Under the pieces are notes generated by a model. That model made no database searches. It saw only the letters and a program-made list of their open reading frames with translations, and was not told where the DNA came from. From Amulumruptor sp947039275 (GTDB lineage: Bacteria; Bacteroidota; Bacteroidia; Bacteroidales; Muribaculaceae), in NCBI GenBank assembly GCA_947039275.1, contig CAMQYL010000001.1, positions 62,001 through 126,000 of the forward strand: DNA of 64,000 bases. Direction: 5' to 3'. The translations under genes were made by a program, and so were the position numbers. Positions 47,156 through 57,500 of the stretch are shown in pieces; within the stretch, counting starts at the first letter, position 1, and each line of letters begins with the position of its first letter.

Positions 47156-47163
47156 CAAAGTTA
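47156..47163 (-). promoter_or_regulatory. -7 element upstream of sppA
   Basis: TAACTTTG on the minus strand, 40 bp from the sppA start. The -33 region has no clear TTTG. Confidence 0.5.
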
Positions 47164-47248
47164 AGAAAATAACCAACTTAATAAAACATTTCCCTCACCT
47201 TAAATTGAAAAAGTTTTCTACTGAATCTATCTTATGGCATTGCCACTG

Positions 47249-47280
47249 TTTGGATATTTGAATGAAAATCGCTAAATTTG
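47249..47280 (+). promoter_or_regulatory. Promoter of the nfeD-like/SPFH pair
   Basis: -33 TTTG (47249-47252), 20-bp gap, -7 TAAATTTG (47273-47280), 51 bp before the ATG at 47332. Confidence 0.75.
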
Positions 47281-47331
47281 GATATCAAACATCAATTAAT
47301 AACCAATCATTAACTGACAATCCGATACACT

Positions 47332-47772
47332 ATGGAAGTTTGGATCATATGGCTGATTTTTGCTGCGGCACTCGTGATAGTCGAGCTGCTGACACAATGG
47401 ATTTCGGCATTCTGTCTCGCCATCGGCTGCATCGCAGCCATGATAGCCGAGCTGTGCGGCGCATCGGTCGTATGGCAGCTTGTATGGCTCGCCGTGGGCA
47501 CTATCGTCGGCTTCGTATGCTTCATCCCGTTCTTCAAGCGCAGGATAGAGCGGAGGAAACTTGCAGCAGACCATGACGGCGTCAGCAACATGGATGCCCT
47601 CATCGGGCGCAACGCCAAAGTCATAGTGGACATACCAGCCCAAGGGTTAGGACGTGTGAAGCTTGACGGTGATAACTGGCAGGCTCAATGCGCAGTGCCT
47701 GTGACCGTCGGCACCGAGGTCAAGGTGGTCGGTTATGACAGCATCATCCTCAAGGTGATACCTGCAGAGTGA
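47332..47772 (+). CDS. NfeD-like membrane protein
   Basis: 146 aa. Two or three N-terminal transmembrane helices (about 4-75) are followed by a soluble OB-fold (85-146: MDALIGRNAKVIVDIPAQGLGRV, then VTVGTEVKVVG), the layout of short NfeD proteins (NfeD1b type). NfeD genes pair with SPFH/stomatin genes, and one follows here after 46 bp. Together they probably act in membrane microdomain or protein quality control. There is no ClpP-like domain, so this is not the long protease form. Confidence 0.9.
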   Translation: MEVWIIWLIFAAALVIVELLTQWISAFCLAIGCIAAMIAELCGASVVWQLVWLAVGTIVGFVCFIPFFKRRIERRKLAADHDGVSNMDALIGRNAKVIVDIPAQGLGRVKLDGDNWQAQCAVPVTVGTEVKVVGYDSIILKVIPAE

Positions 47773-47818
47773 CAAGCCAAACTCATTTTTCATTTCCACA
47801 TACATTAATCACACAGAC

Positions 47819-48799
47819 ATGTCAGGAACATTAATCCTCGCAGTGGCTCTCATCGTTGCCGCTATCATCATCGTATCTGCCGGCGTCAAGGTGGTGCCGC
47901 AGAGCGAAACCAAAGTCATCGAGCGTCTCGGACGCTTCCACTCCGTGCTCGGTCCGGGGCTCAACATCATCTGGCCCTTTATTGACAAACCCAAAGTGGT
48001 GTACACGCGCCGCATCGAGACGGCAGTAGGCGGCCGCACCATCGTGCGCATGTCGCAGTCATCGTCTATCGACCTCCGCGAACAGGTCTACGATTTCCCC
48101 TCACAGCAGGTTATCACCCGCGACAACGTGATGACAGAAATCAATGCACTCATCTACTTCCAGATCGTTGACCCGAAGAAATCTGTCTATGAAATCGACA
48201 ACCTACCCAATGCCATCGAGAAACTGACGCAGACATCGCTGCGTAACGTCATCGGCGAACTCGAACTTGACGAGACCCTCACCTCGCGCGACACCATCAA
48301 CACACGCCTCCAAGCCATCCTTGACGATGCCACCAACAAGTGGGGCGTGAAGGTCAACCGTGTCGAGCTTCAGGACATCACCCCTCCCGAGAGCGTGCGC
48401 ATAGCCATGGAGAAGCAGATGCAGGCAGAACGTAACCGCCGTGCCGACATCCTCAACGCCGAGGGAGAGAAGAAATCGCTCATCCTCCGCTCCGAGGGCG
48501 AAAAGGAGTCGCAGATTAACCGCGCCGAGGCTGCTAAACAAGCTGAAATCCTCAAAGCCGAGGGCGAATCCCGCGCCAAAGTGCTCCAGGCTGAAGGCGA
48601 GGCAGAAGCAATACGCCGCATAACCGAGAGCATCCGCCAGTCAAACACCGACCCTGCCACCTACCTCCTCGCCACCAAATACATCGAAGCTCTCGAGCAG
48701 ATGACCAAGGGCAAGAACGACAAGACGGTCTTCATCCCCTACGAAGCCTCCGGCGTACTCGGCTCGCTCGGTACCATCAAGCAGCTATTCAACAAGTAA
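47819..48799 (+). CDS. SPFH/band 7 (stomatin/paraslipin, QmcA-like) protein
   Basis: 326 aa. One N-terminal membrane helix (about 4-24), an SPFH domain (about 25-200: VPQSETKVIERLGRF, GPGLNIIWPFID, VMTEINALIYFQI, LRNVIGELELDE), then a long helical stretch with AEGE repeats (220-275), and a C-terminal LATKYIEAL and SGVLGSLGTI. It forms large membrane-bound oligomers in characterised relatives. It is paired with the upstream NfeD-like protein. Confidence 0.92.
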   Translation: MSGTLILAVALIVAAIIIVSAGVKVVPQSETKVIERLGRFHSVLGPGLNIIWPFIDKPKVVYTRRIETAVGGRTIVRMSQSSSIDLREQVYDFPSQQVITRDNVMTEINALIYFQIVDPKKSVYEIDNLPNAIEKLTQTSLRNVIGELELDETLTSRDTINTRLQAILDDATNKWGVKVNRVELQDITPPESVRIAMEKQMQAERNRRADILNAEGEKKSLILRSEGEKESQINRAEAAKQAEILKAEGESRAKVLQAEGEAEAIRRITESIRQSNTDPATYLLATKYIEALEQMTKGKNDKTVFIPYEASGVLGSLGTIKQLFNK

Positions 48800-48814
48800 C
48801 ATAGGATATAAAGT

Positions 48815-48859
48815 CTTATAAGATTTATAAGATTTATAAGACTTATAAGATTTATAGGA
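48815..48859. repeat. Five tandem 9-bp units
   Basis: Units CTTATAAGA, TTTATAAGA, TTTATAAGA, CTTATAAGA and TTTATAGGA follow directly on each other, starting 16 bp after the SPFH stop. They are not CRISPR-like (no spacers). Confidence 0.9.
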
Positions 48860-48865
48860 TATAGC

Positions 48866-48903
48866 ATAATAGCGCGACTCCACCAAGGATGCCGCGCTAT
48901 TAT
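48866..48903. terminator. Bidirectional terminator between the SPFH gene and trkH
   Basis: Arms ATAATAGCGCG (48866-48876) and CGCGCTATTAT (48893-48903), an 11-bp perfect stem, placed between two convergent genes. Confidence 0.75.
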
Positions 48904-48906
48904 CGT

Positions 48907-50409
48907 TTACTTCCTCCAGAACTCCGGCACAAAGAGCACGAAGATGGTGAAAATCTCCAGACGGCCTATAAGCATCACTATAGACAACACCCATTTGCCT
49001 GCATCAGGGATTATATCATAACTGCTGCCATAGCCGGTGATACCTGCTCCAAGACCATTGTTGCCCATGCAGGAGAATGTAGAGAAGAAGGCATCAACCA
49101 GAGGTACGTGCATACCTGTGAGTAGCAGTGCGCTGATAAATATGGTGACCATATATATCACCATGAAAGCCATGATCTTGCTGATGATGGTGCGGTTGAT
49201 CAAGCGTCCGTTGACGCGCACCGCATACACCTCGTTAGGGTTGACCACCTGACGCAACTGATGCCATGTGGCTACTATCACACAACGGATACGGTCAAGC
49301 TTGGCACCGCCCGTAGTGCTGCCGGCACAAGCACCAGTGAACATGAGCAGAAACACCAGCACCAGCACGGTTGTACCCCAGTTTTCAAAATTTGTGACCG
49401 TGTATCCAGTGGAAGTGATGGTTGAAACTATCTGAAATATCGGTTCGATGGTTATGTCCTGGATGTCATGAAACTGGTCGCGGACCACTATCGCGATATC
49501 GAACAGCACAAACATGCCCAGTACCACATAGACATATGTGCGGAATATATCATTGCGCCAAAGCGTGCGCAGTCCTCCCCCATGCACTGTGGCAAACAGC
49601 AGCCCGAAATTGATACCACCGATAAACATGAAGATGGTTATGACGATTTTCGTGTAATACGAGTCATCCCATGTGCCGATGCTGCCGTCACTCGTCGAAT
49701 AGCCACCTGTAGAGATAGTGCTCATAGCGTGGCAGATGCTCTCGAACAGGTTCATCGGTCCGAGCCACAACAGGAATATGAGAACTGCTGTCAAAATCAA
49801 GTATATCATCCACAGCGTCTTGGCGGTCTGCGAGATGCGGGGCGAAATCTTGTCGTGGGTTATACCTGTCACCTCGGCATTGAACATCATCAAGCCTCCG
49901 GAATGGTTGAACTTCGGAAGCACAGCAAGCGTGAACATGATGATACCCATACCGCCGAGCCACTGCATCAGACATCGCCATATCTGTATACCGTGGGTGA
50001 GAGTCGAAACCTGACTGATAACAGTAGCCCCGGTAGTGGTGAAACCTGACATCGCTTCAAAGAAACCTTCACTGACCGTAAGAGGTGTCGGTCCTATCAG
50101 CAGCGGCAACATACCGAACGCCGAGAACACAACCCACACAAGAGCCGTCAGCAAAAATCCTTCACGCTTGCCCATATTTGCCAGACGCGGACGGAAACAC
50201 AGTATCGCTATCAGCCCAGCTCCAGCTGTGATGGCAATCGATTCGACAAACGCCATAGCATCATTTTCTCCATAGATCAACGATGCCGCCAGAGGTATCA
50301 ACATGAATGCAGCCTCAATCAGCAACAGCCAACCGAGCAGACGGCAGACTGCGGAAATATTGACTACAGGTGCCTTTATGCCAAGATGAAAGGGCTTGAT
50401 AAATGCCAT
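48907..50409 (-). CDS. trkH: Potassium uptake protein TrkH/KtrB type
   Basis: 500 aa. K+-translocating membrane subunit with four pore-loop repeats; the filter glycines are visible in TGATV, STGGYS, STGYTV and GNNGLG. Many transmembrane helices run throughout. Its gene is 3 bp after trkA on the same strand, giving the usual gating pair. C-terminal WRK lies just before the shared terminator. Confidence 0.93.
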   Translation of the reverse strand: MAFIKPFHLGIKAPVVNISAVCRLLGWLLLIEAAFMLIPLAASLIYGENDAMAFVESIAITAGAGLIAILCFRPRLANMGKREGFLLTALVWVVFSAFGMLPLLIGPTPLTVSEGFFEAMSGFTTTGATVISQVSTLTHGIQIWRCLMQWLGGMGIIMFTLAVLPKFNHSGGLMMFNAEVTGITHDKISPRISQTAKTLWMIYLILTAVLIFLLWLGPMNLFESICHAMSTISTGGYSTSDGSIGTWDDSYYTKIVITIFMFIGGINFGLLFATVHGGGLRTLWRNDIFRTYVYVVLGMFVLFDIAIVVRDQFHDIQDITIEPIFQIVSTITSTGYTVTNFENWGTTVLVLVFLLMFTGACAGSTTGGAKLDRIRCVIVATWHQLRQVVNPNEVYAVRVNGRLINRTIISKIMAFMVIYMVTIFISALLLTGMHVPLVDAFFSTFSCMGNNGLGAGITGYGSSYDIIPDAGKWVLSIVMLIGRLEIFTIFVLFVPEFWRK

Positions 50410-50412
50410 CTG

Positions 50413-51747
50413 TCAATAAAACAATTTGTCAAGCTTATGGATTGCGCCACCCAATGTGAATACCAATACATGGTCGCCTGGCTGCAGCTCCGTCTGACCT
50501 GAAATAAGCATGCCGCGTCCGTCACGTATCATGCCGGCAAATGTGATATCCCGAGGCAGCTTCAGTTTGTAGACCGGAGTACCTACGACCTTCGCTCCTT
50601 TGTGCACTTCCAACTCTGCGACCTCCGCATCTGCCAACGCGAGACATTTGGCTGTGTCAGTATCTGCATCAAGCAATATCTGGAATATCTTGCTCGAAGC
50701 GATGAGCTTCTTATTGATGATTGTGCCGATGTTGAGATTTTCAGCCTGGGATATGAACTGTATGTCTTCGACTTCGGCTATCGTCTTTTCTACGCCTAAT
50801 TCCTTGGCGGACAAGCAGGTAAGTATATTAGCCTCCGAACTGTCAGTGAGAGCCACAAAAGCATCGAAATCCTGTATGCCCTGGTCACGAAGCGTATCAA
50901 TGTCACGGGCATCGCCATAGACCACACGCACGTTTTCGCACTTCTCAGCCACCTTATCGCAGCGTTGACGGTCAATCTCTATCACCTTGATTTTGAACTT
51001 GTCGACAGCCAGATTGGCAAAACGCATGGCGATGCGGCTACCGCCCATGACGAGTACGCGACGGATCACACTGTCTTTCTTGCCACACATCTCGCGTATG
51101 TCCTTGACATGATCCTTGGTAGTGGTGAAATAGATAATATCACCAGCTTCTATATCGTCATCACCTCGAGGGATGATGGTCTCATGATTGCGCTTGATAG
51201 CTGCCACATGCACGTTATGGATACTTCCAGTCATATCGCGCAGCTTCTTTCCTGTCAGGGGAGCATTGTCGCGTATCTTCACTCCGATAAGTATAAGTTG
51301 TCCGTCGTGAAGCTCAAACCAGTGACGCGCCCACGAACGCTCCAGAGCGGTCATTATCTCATGGGCAGCCAGCAATTCAGGATAAATGAGGAAATCCACA
51401 CCACGATCATCAAAGAAACCACGGTTTTTCTCACGGAGATACTCGTAGTTGTCTATGCGCGCCACCGTGCGTCCAGCCCCGAGCTTCTTGGCTATCTGGC
51501 AGGCAAGTATGTTTTCGGTCTCGGATGGGGTCACGGCTATGAACAGGTCGCAACCGACCACACCGCTCTCACGCTGTGCATCAAACGATATGGGACTGCC
51601 CTTATGGGTCATGAGATTATAATTGGCATCAAGAATCTCAAGTTTCGCGGCATCCTTGTCGATGACCATTATATCCTGGTCTTCGCTTGACAGCATCTTG
51701 GCAAGATGAGTACCCACCTCACCGGCTCCAGCTATTATTATCTTCAT
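50413..51747 (-). CDS. trkA: Trk potassium uptake regulatory subunit TrkA
   Basis: 444 aa. Two RCK_N-RCK_C units in tandem. The first Rossmann motif is GAGEVGTHLA at the N-terminus, with acidic VIDKD after strand 2. The second is VMGGSRIAMRFA near residue 230, with VIEIDR. Each is followed by a C-terminal ligand-binding half (VKIRDNAPLTG, VVGTPVYKLK). It binds NAD(H) or ATP and gates TrkH, whose gene follows directly. The second nucleotide loop lacks the last canonical glycine (GGSRIA). Confidence 0.94.
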   Translation of the reverse strand: MKIIIAGAGEVGTHLAKMLSSEDQDIMVIDKDAAKLEILDANYNLMTHKGSPISFDAQRESGVVGCDLFIAVTPSETENILACQIAKKLGAGRTVARIDNYEYLREKNRGFFDDRGVDFLIYPELLAAHEIMTALERSWARHWFELHDGQLILIGVKIRDNAPLTGKKLRDMTGSIHNVHVAAIKRNHETIIPRGDDDIEAGDIIYFTTTKDHVKDIREMCGKKDSVIRRVLVMGGSRIAMRFANLAVDKFKIKVIEIDRQRCDKVAEKCENVRVVYGDARDIDTLRDQGIQDFDAFVALTDSSEANILTCLSAKELGVEKTIAEVEDIQFISQAENLNIGTIINKKLIASSKIFQILLDADTDTAKCLALADAEVAELEVHKGAKVVGTPVYKLKLPRDITFAGMIRDGRGMLISGQTELQPGDHVLVFTLGGAIHKLDKLFY

Positions 51748-51774
51748 AATGCTTAAACGTTTCTATAGATTATA

Positions 51775-53688
51775 TCACTTCCCTGCCATCACAGCCTTAG
51801 TCACAGCATCCTCAATCGAACGGGAGTCTATGCCGACGATTTCATGGAGCTGCGCCACGGTGCCATGGGCGATAAAGCGGTCAGGTGCGCCGAGCATCGT
51901 GATAGATGGATGATAGCCATTGGCACACATCCACTCAGCCACCGCACTGCCCATACCTCCGGCTTTGGTACCGTCCTCAAGGGTGACAATCGGAACTTTC
52001 ATGTCACCGACCTGTCGGAGTATATCCTCATCAAGGGGCTTGGCAAAAATCATGTCATAGACAGCTACCGATATACCCTTGTCACGAAGGCTCGCAGCGA
52101 CTTCCGATGCGCGCAAAGCCAGCGGACCTATGGCGAGTATGGCACATTGACTGCCCTCTGCGAGTTTTTCGCCACAGCCAATAGGTATCTGCTTGAGATC
52201 GCACTCCCAATCGGTCATCTTTCCCGCTCCGCGAGGATAGCGGATGGAAAAAGGTCCGTCATGAAGCGACGCAGTGTACATCAACCGGCGAAGCATATGC
52301 TCGTCACGTGGAGCTGACACCACCATGCCGGGGATGGTGCGCATATATGCTATATCATATAATCCATGATGGGTGACACCGTCCTCCCCTACCAGACCGG
52401 CACGGTCTATGCAGAATGTCACAGGCAGATGCTGGATAGCCACATCGTGGATGATATGATCATATCCGCGCTGCAAGAAAGAGCTGTAGATGGCACAGAA
52501 TGGATGCAGACCCTCCTTGGCAAGTCCGCCGCTGAACGTGACGGCATGTCCTTCGGAGATGCCGACATCAAATGTGCGCTCAGGAAATACCTCCTGTAAC
52601 TTGCTCACCGATGTGCCCGATGGCATCGCTGCCGTGATGCCGACTATCTTGTCGTTGCCTCTGGCAAGTTCGACGAGAGTGTTACCGAACACATCCTGAT
52701 ATTTCAACGGATGCGGTCCTGGCGCTGGTGCAGGTCGCTCACCAGTGACCGGGTCAAACTTTCCCGGAGCATGCCAAGTGGCAGGGTCGCGCTCCGCAGG
52801 CGCAAAACCTTTCCCTTTGACGGTGCGCAGATGGAGCAGCTTGGGTCCCTTCATATCCTTGATATCGGTCAGCACTCTGATCATGCGCTCGATGTCATGA
52901 CCGTCAAACGGACCGAAATAACGTATATTCAGCCCCTCGAATATATTCTGTTCGCCTCCGAGCAGCGATTTTATGCTGTTGTTAAACCTGAGTATCCGGC
53001 TGCTCGACTTACGGCTTATCAGCCCCATCCGCCTGAGCAACTTATATGCCTTATAGCGGATATTATTGTATTTCTTGGAAGTGTTGAATTTGGTGAGGTA
53101 ACGGTTGAGCGATCCGACATTGCGGTCAATCGACATATCATTGTCGTTGAGGATGATAAGCAGATTGCTTGCCGAATTAGCCGCATTGTTAAGTCCCTCG
53201 AACGCGAGACCTCCACCTATCGAAGCATCCCCGATGACTGCTACTACATGACGCTGCGGTTCACCCTTGAGAGCCGAAGCGACAGACATGCCGAGAGCTG
53301 CGGAGATGGAATTGGACGCATGTCCGGCAGTGAAAGTGTCATATTCACTTTCAGCAGGGTTGGGAAATCCGCTCAGGCCTCCGAGACGGCGGTTGGTATC
53401 AAACTGACGGGCGCGCCCCGTCAGGAGCTTGTGGGGATATGCCTGATGCCCCACGTCCCATACGATGCGGTCGTCAGGAGTGTCAAACACATAATGCAGT
53501 GCTACCGTCAGCTCCATGGCTCCCATACTGCTCGCGAAATGTCCTGGATTATGCGACAATTCGCTTATCAGGAATTTACGCATGTCGGCACACACCTGTT
53601 TAAGCCCTTCGATGTCGAGCTTGCGCAGATCCGACGGAGACTGGATCTTGCTTAATATAGGATAGTCACTTTCGTTAAGCTCTACCAT
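51775..53688 (-). CDS. dxs: 1-deoxy-D-xylulose-5-phosphate synthase
   Basis: 637 aa. Thiamine diphosphate enzyme that condenses pyruvate and glyceraldehyde 3-phosphate, first step of the MEP isoprenoid pathway. Motifs: VWDVGHQAYPHK, GHASNSISAALG, VIGDASIGGGLAFEGLNNA with the GD..N Mg/ThDP site, FGPFDGHD, and the transketolase middle domain with DVGISEGHAVTF. I chose the ATG at 53688, which begins VELNESDYPILSKI, close to family starts; the 16-residue extension upstream overlaps a separate small gene. It is expressed with the upstream small membrane protein and perhaps trkA and trkH. Confidence 0.95.
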   Translation of the reverse strand: MVELNESDYPILSKIQSPSDLRKLDIEGLKQVCADMRKFLISELSHNPGHFASSMGAMELTVALHYVFDTPDDRIVWDVGHQAYPHKLLTGRARQFDTNRRLGGLSGFPNPAESEYDTFTAGHASNSISAALGMSVASALKGEPQRHVVAVIGDASIGGGLAFEGLNNAANSASNLLIILNDNDMSIDRNVGSLNRYLTKFNTSKKYNNIRYKAYKLLRRMGLISRKSSSRILRFNNSIKSLLGGEQNIFEGLNIRYFGPFDGHDIERMIRVLTDIKDMKGPKLLHLRTVKGKGFAPAERDPATWHAPGKFDPVTGERPAPAPGPHPLKYQDVFGNTLVELARGNDKIVGITAAMPSGTSVSKLQEVFPERTFDVGISEGHAVTFSGGLAKEGLHPFCAIYSSFLQRGYDHIIHDVAIQHLPVTFCIDRAGLVGEDGVTHHGLYDIAYMRTIPGMVVSAPRDEHMLRRLMYTASLHDGPFSIRYPRGAGKMTDWECDLKQIPIGCGEKLAEGSQCAILAIGPLALRASEVAASLRDKGISVAVYDMIFAKPLDEDILRQVGDMKVPIVTLEDGTKAGGMGSAVAEWMCANGYHPSITMLGAPDRFIAHGTVAQLHEIVGIDSRSIEDAVTKAVMAGK

Positions 53689-53890
53689 TGCCTTTGTTGT
53701 GCTTTTCGTCGGTATTGTTGCTTTTGCCCCTGACATGCTTCTTATACAGAGGCACGAAAACTATGATGCCTGATGCCACGATGACAAACAGGGTCATGAA
53801 TGTAAACGGACGCGATGTGACCACGAGATAGCACAGGGCAATCCAAAGGAGCACTATGCAAGCCATGCGAAATTTAGTAGCGTTGTTCAT
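53675..53890 (-). CDS. Small two-helix membrane protein
   Basis: 71 aa with two hydrophobic segments (about 9-26 and 31-48) and a basic, polar C-terminus. The gene begins 33 bp after a strong promoter and its end overlaps the dxs start by 14 bp, which supports real translation. I do not recognise the family; it has the look of conserved small inner-membrane proteins of Bacteroidales. Confidence 0.7.
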   Translation of the reverse strand: MNNATKFRMACIVLLWIALCYLVVTSRPFTFMTLFVIVASGIIVFVPLYKKHVRGKSNNTDEKHNKGNGRA

Positions 53891-53922
53891 CTGTCACAAA
53901 ATCTACAGTCCGTATCCTAATG

Positions 53923-53954
53923 CAAATGTACTAAACTTCCGCCAAGCATCCAAA
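53923..53954 (-). promoter_or_regulatory. Promoter of the small protein-dxs-trkA-trkH run
   Basis: On the minus strand: -33 TTTG (53954-53951), 20-bp gap, -7 TACATTTG (53930-53923), 33 bp before the start at 53890. Confidence 0.78.
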
Positions 53955-54037
53955 TCCGCTTATTGGTGATCAATCAAAAACCTTACAGCCGTCACAAGCG
54001 TTTTTAGGATATTCACACATTATATCAAACACAAGCT

Positions 54038-54484
54038 ATGAAAGAGAAACTGACAATAGCACTCGTGGCACACGACCACCGCAAAGCGGACATGGTGGAC
54101 TGGGTGAAATTCAACGCCGCTTATCTGTCAAAGCACCATCTCGTATGCACCGGCACAACCGGTTCGCTCATCCGCCAGGCGTTCAATGACTTAAATCTCG
54201 AGGCAGAGGTAGATTGTATGCAGTCAGGACCTATGGGAGGCGATGCCGAAATAGCAGCCATGGTAGTACGCAAAGAGATAGACCTTGCCGTATTCCTCAT
54301 AGATGACCTCAACGCACAGCCCCACGAGGCTGACATACAGATGCTCCTGCGCCAGTGCCGCCTCCACAATGTCCCCATCGCCTGCAACCGCATCAGTGCA
54401 GACCTGATGATTTCCAGCACACTATGGTCTGACCCATCCTACCACCCCCTTCCACAAAGCTACATCCGCTTTGACCGCAAATAA
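54038..54484 (+). CDS. mgsA: Methylglyoxal synthase
   Basis: 148 aa. Converts dihydroxyacetone phosphate to methylglyoxal plus phosphate, an overflow bypass of glycolysis. Motifs: VAHDHRK, TGTTG, SGPMGGDAEIA with the catalytic Asp, and IDDLNAQPHEADI, followed by the conserved PIACNR. The length is typical. It stands as a single + strand gene between two - strand groups and ends at a strong terminator. Confidence 0.95.
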   Translation: MKEKLTIALVAHDHRKADMVDWVKFNAAYLSKHHLVCTGTTGSLIRQAFNDLNLEAEVDCMQSGPMGGDAEIAAMVVRKEIDLAVFLIDDLNAQPHEADIQMLLRQCRLHNVPIACNRISADLMISSTLWSDPSYHPLPQSYIRFDRK

Positions 54485-54501
54485 AAAAACTGCTATCAAA
54501 T

Positions 54502-54535
54502 AAACGCCGTCGTCCAATTATGGACGACGGCGTTT
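54502..54535. terminator. Bidirectional terminator between mgsA and carB
   Basis: Perfect arms AAACGCCGTCGTCC and GGACGACGGCGTTT around a 6-nt loop, with A- and T-rich flanks on both sides. Confidence 0.88.
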
Positions 54536-54557
54536 ATTATTTGTAGTGTGCTCTAAA

Positions 54558-57500
54558 TCAATAAGCCTGCCAGGGCTTGATCTCTACTTCGTCGAGGGGG
54601 ACGCTGGTGAAGGCTTCGATGAAGGCTGATGCCAAGCGGGCATTGGTCAGCAGCGGGATGTTGAGGTCGATGGCTGCGCGGCGTATCTTGTAGCCGTTAG
54701 TCAGCTCGGCACTGGAGAGGTTCTTGGGGATGTTGACCACGAGGTCTACTTCCTTGTTGTGGAGCAATTCGAGTGCCTGAGGCTGTTTGTCAGGCTCGCT
54801 GGGCCAATGTACGCAGATAGCAGGGATGCCGTTCTCATTGAGGAACTTGTGAGTACCGCCTGTAGCGTAGAGTTTGAAACCTGCATCATTAAGCTTATGG
54901 GCTGCATCAAGCAAGTCGGCTTTCTGCTTCGGAGTACCTGTAGAGAGTAACACACCCTTTGAGGGGATGCGAAGACCTACGGAGAGCATCGACTTGAGCA
55001 GAGCATCATTTGTGTCGGTGCCTATACAGCCGACCTCACCAGTGGACGACATGTCAACGCCAAGCACAGGGTCAGCCCCTTGCAGACGCGAGAAGCTGAA
55101 CTGCGATGCCTTGATGCCCACGTAGTCGAGGTCAAAAGCATTTTTGGCAGGGCGGTCTACATGGATGCCGAGCATCACCTTGGTGGCGATGTCTATGAAG
55201 TTAATCTTAAGCACCTTGCTGACGAAGGGGAAGCTGCGCGATGCACGCAGGTTACACTCTATGACCTTGATGTCGTTGTTCTTGGCAAGGAACTGGATGT
55301 TGAACGGACCCGAGATGTTGAGAGCCTTGGCTATCTGCGAAGACACCTTCTTGATGCGACGCATAGTCTCTACATATAGTTTCTGCGGCGGGAACTGGAT
55401 GGTAGCATCGCCAGAGTGCACACCGGCAAACTCGATATGCTCCGAGATGGCATAGACCACTATTTCGCCGTTCTGAGCCACGGCATCCATCTCTATCTCC
55501 TTGGCTCCCTGAATAAATTCACTGACCACTACAGGGTGCTGCTTGCTGACATTGGCAGCAAGGCGGAGGAAACGTTCAAGCTCGTCATTGTTGCTGCATA
55601 CGTTCATAGCAGCACCTGAGAGCACATAGCTCGGACGCACGAGCACCGGGAAACCGACCTTCTCGATAAATTTGTTGATATCCTCGAAGCTTGTCAGCTC
55701 GCTCCAGCGAGGCTGGTCGATGTGCAGACGGTCAAGCATCGCCGAGAACTTGTTACGGTCTTCGGCATTGTCAATGCTCTTGGCTGATGTACCGAGTATG
55801 TTGACATTGCTCTTGTCAAGACGTGTAGCGAGGTTGTTAGGTATCTGACCGCCTACACTGAGTATGGTACCGTGGGGCTGCTCCAGCTCTATGATATCCA
55901 TCACGCGCTCATAGGTGAGCTCGTCAAAATAGAGACGGTCACACATGTCATAGTCGGTCGAGACCGTCTCGGGGTTGTAGTTGATCATCACCGAACGCCA
56001 GCCCTCCTTGTTGACGGTCAGAAGCGCGTTGACCGAACACCAGTCAAACTCTACCGACGAGCCGATGCGGTAGGCACCGGAGCCGAGGACTATTATAGAG
56101 CGGTGGTCATGGAGATACTTGACATCATTCTCCGAGCCGTTATAGGTCAGATAGAGGTAGTTGGTCATCGCAGGATATTCAGCCGCAAGGGTGTCAATCT
56201 GCTTGACCACAGGGGTTATGCCGAGTGATTTGCGGTAGGTGCGCACACGGTCGCTGCCCTCCTCGCTGTGCTCATTCATCCAGTCGCCAAACACAGAGCG
56301 CGCAATCTGGAAATCGCTGAATCCCTGCGACTTCGCCTGACGCACGAGCGCCTCGGGAAGTTTCTCCACCTCATCATACTGCTCCATCTCCTTGGCAGTG
56401 TCAATGATGTTGTGGAGCTTGTGGAGAAACCACTTGTCTATCTTGGTAAGCTCATGGATGCGGTCAACGGTGTATCCGCGCTGCATCGCCTGAGAGATTA
56501 CGAATATACGCTTGTCGGTAGGAGCAGAGAGAGCTTTGTCGATATCGTCCACATTCATGAACTTGTTTTCGACAAACCCGTGCATGCCCTGCCCTATCAT
56601 GCGTAGACCCTTCTGGATCACCTCCTCAAAGGTGCGTCCGATAGCCATGACCTCGCCGACTGATTTCATCGACGAGCCGATTTCACGCTTTACACCGTGG
56701 AATTTGCCAAGGTCCCAGCGAGGTATCTTGCACACGATATAGTCAAGAGCCGGCTCAAAGAAAGCCGATGTCTCCTTGGTGACAGAATTGCGGAGGTCAA
56801 ACAGACCGTATCCCAGACCCAGCTTGGCAGCCACGAAAGCCAAAGGATAGCCAGTGGCTTTGGATGCCAGAGCCGACGAACGGCTCAGACGTGCATTGAC
56901 CTCGATGACACGGTAGTCCATGGACTGCGGGTCAAAGGCATACTGCACGTTGCACTCGCCGACGATGCCCACATGGCGTATGATCTTGATAGCCAGCTGG
57001 CGCAGATAATGGTAGTCTTCGTTGCTGAGAGTCTGCGAGGGAGCCACCACGATAGATTCGCCGGTATGGATGCCCAGCGGGTCGAAGTTCTCCATGTTGC
57101 AGACGGTGATACAGTTGTCGAAACGGTCACGTACCACCTCATATTCTACCTCTTTCCATCCCTTGAGCGACTTCTCCACAAGCACCTGAGGCGAGAACGA
57201 GAGAGCTTTCTCACAGAGAGCTATCAGCTCCTCCTCGTTGTCGCAGAAACCGCTGCCAAGACCGCCCAGAGCATAAGCGGCACGCACGATGACCGGATAA
57301 CCGAGTTCATTGGCAGCCTTGATGGCATCAGCAGTAGAGTTGACAGCCTCGCTCTTGATAGTCTTGACATCGATCTCGTCAAGTTTCTTGACGAACAGCT
57401 CGCGGTCCTCGGTGTCCATGATGGCACGGACAGGAGTGCCGAGCACCTTGACATCGTACTTGTCAAGCACACCGCTCTCACTTAGAGCCACACCGCAGTT

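Noticed and set aside
48815..48859. Possible CRISPR-like array
   Set aside because: The units are 9 bp and directly adjacent with no spacers, so it is a simple tandem repeat.
52711..53655. 314-codon plus-strand frame opposite dxs
   Set aside because: Shadow of dxs; no domain pattern.
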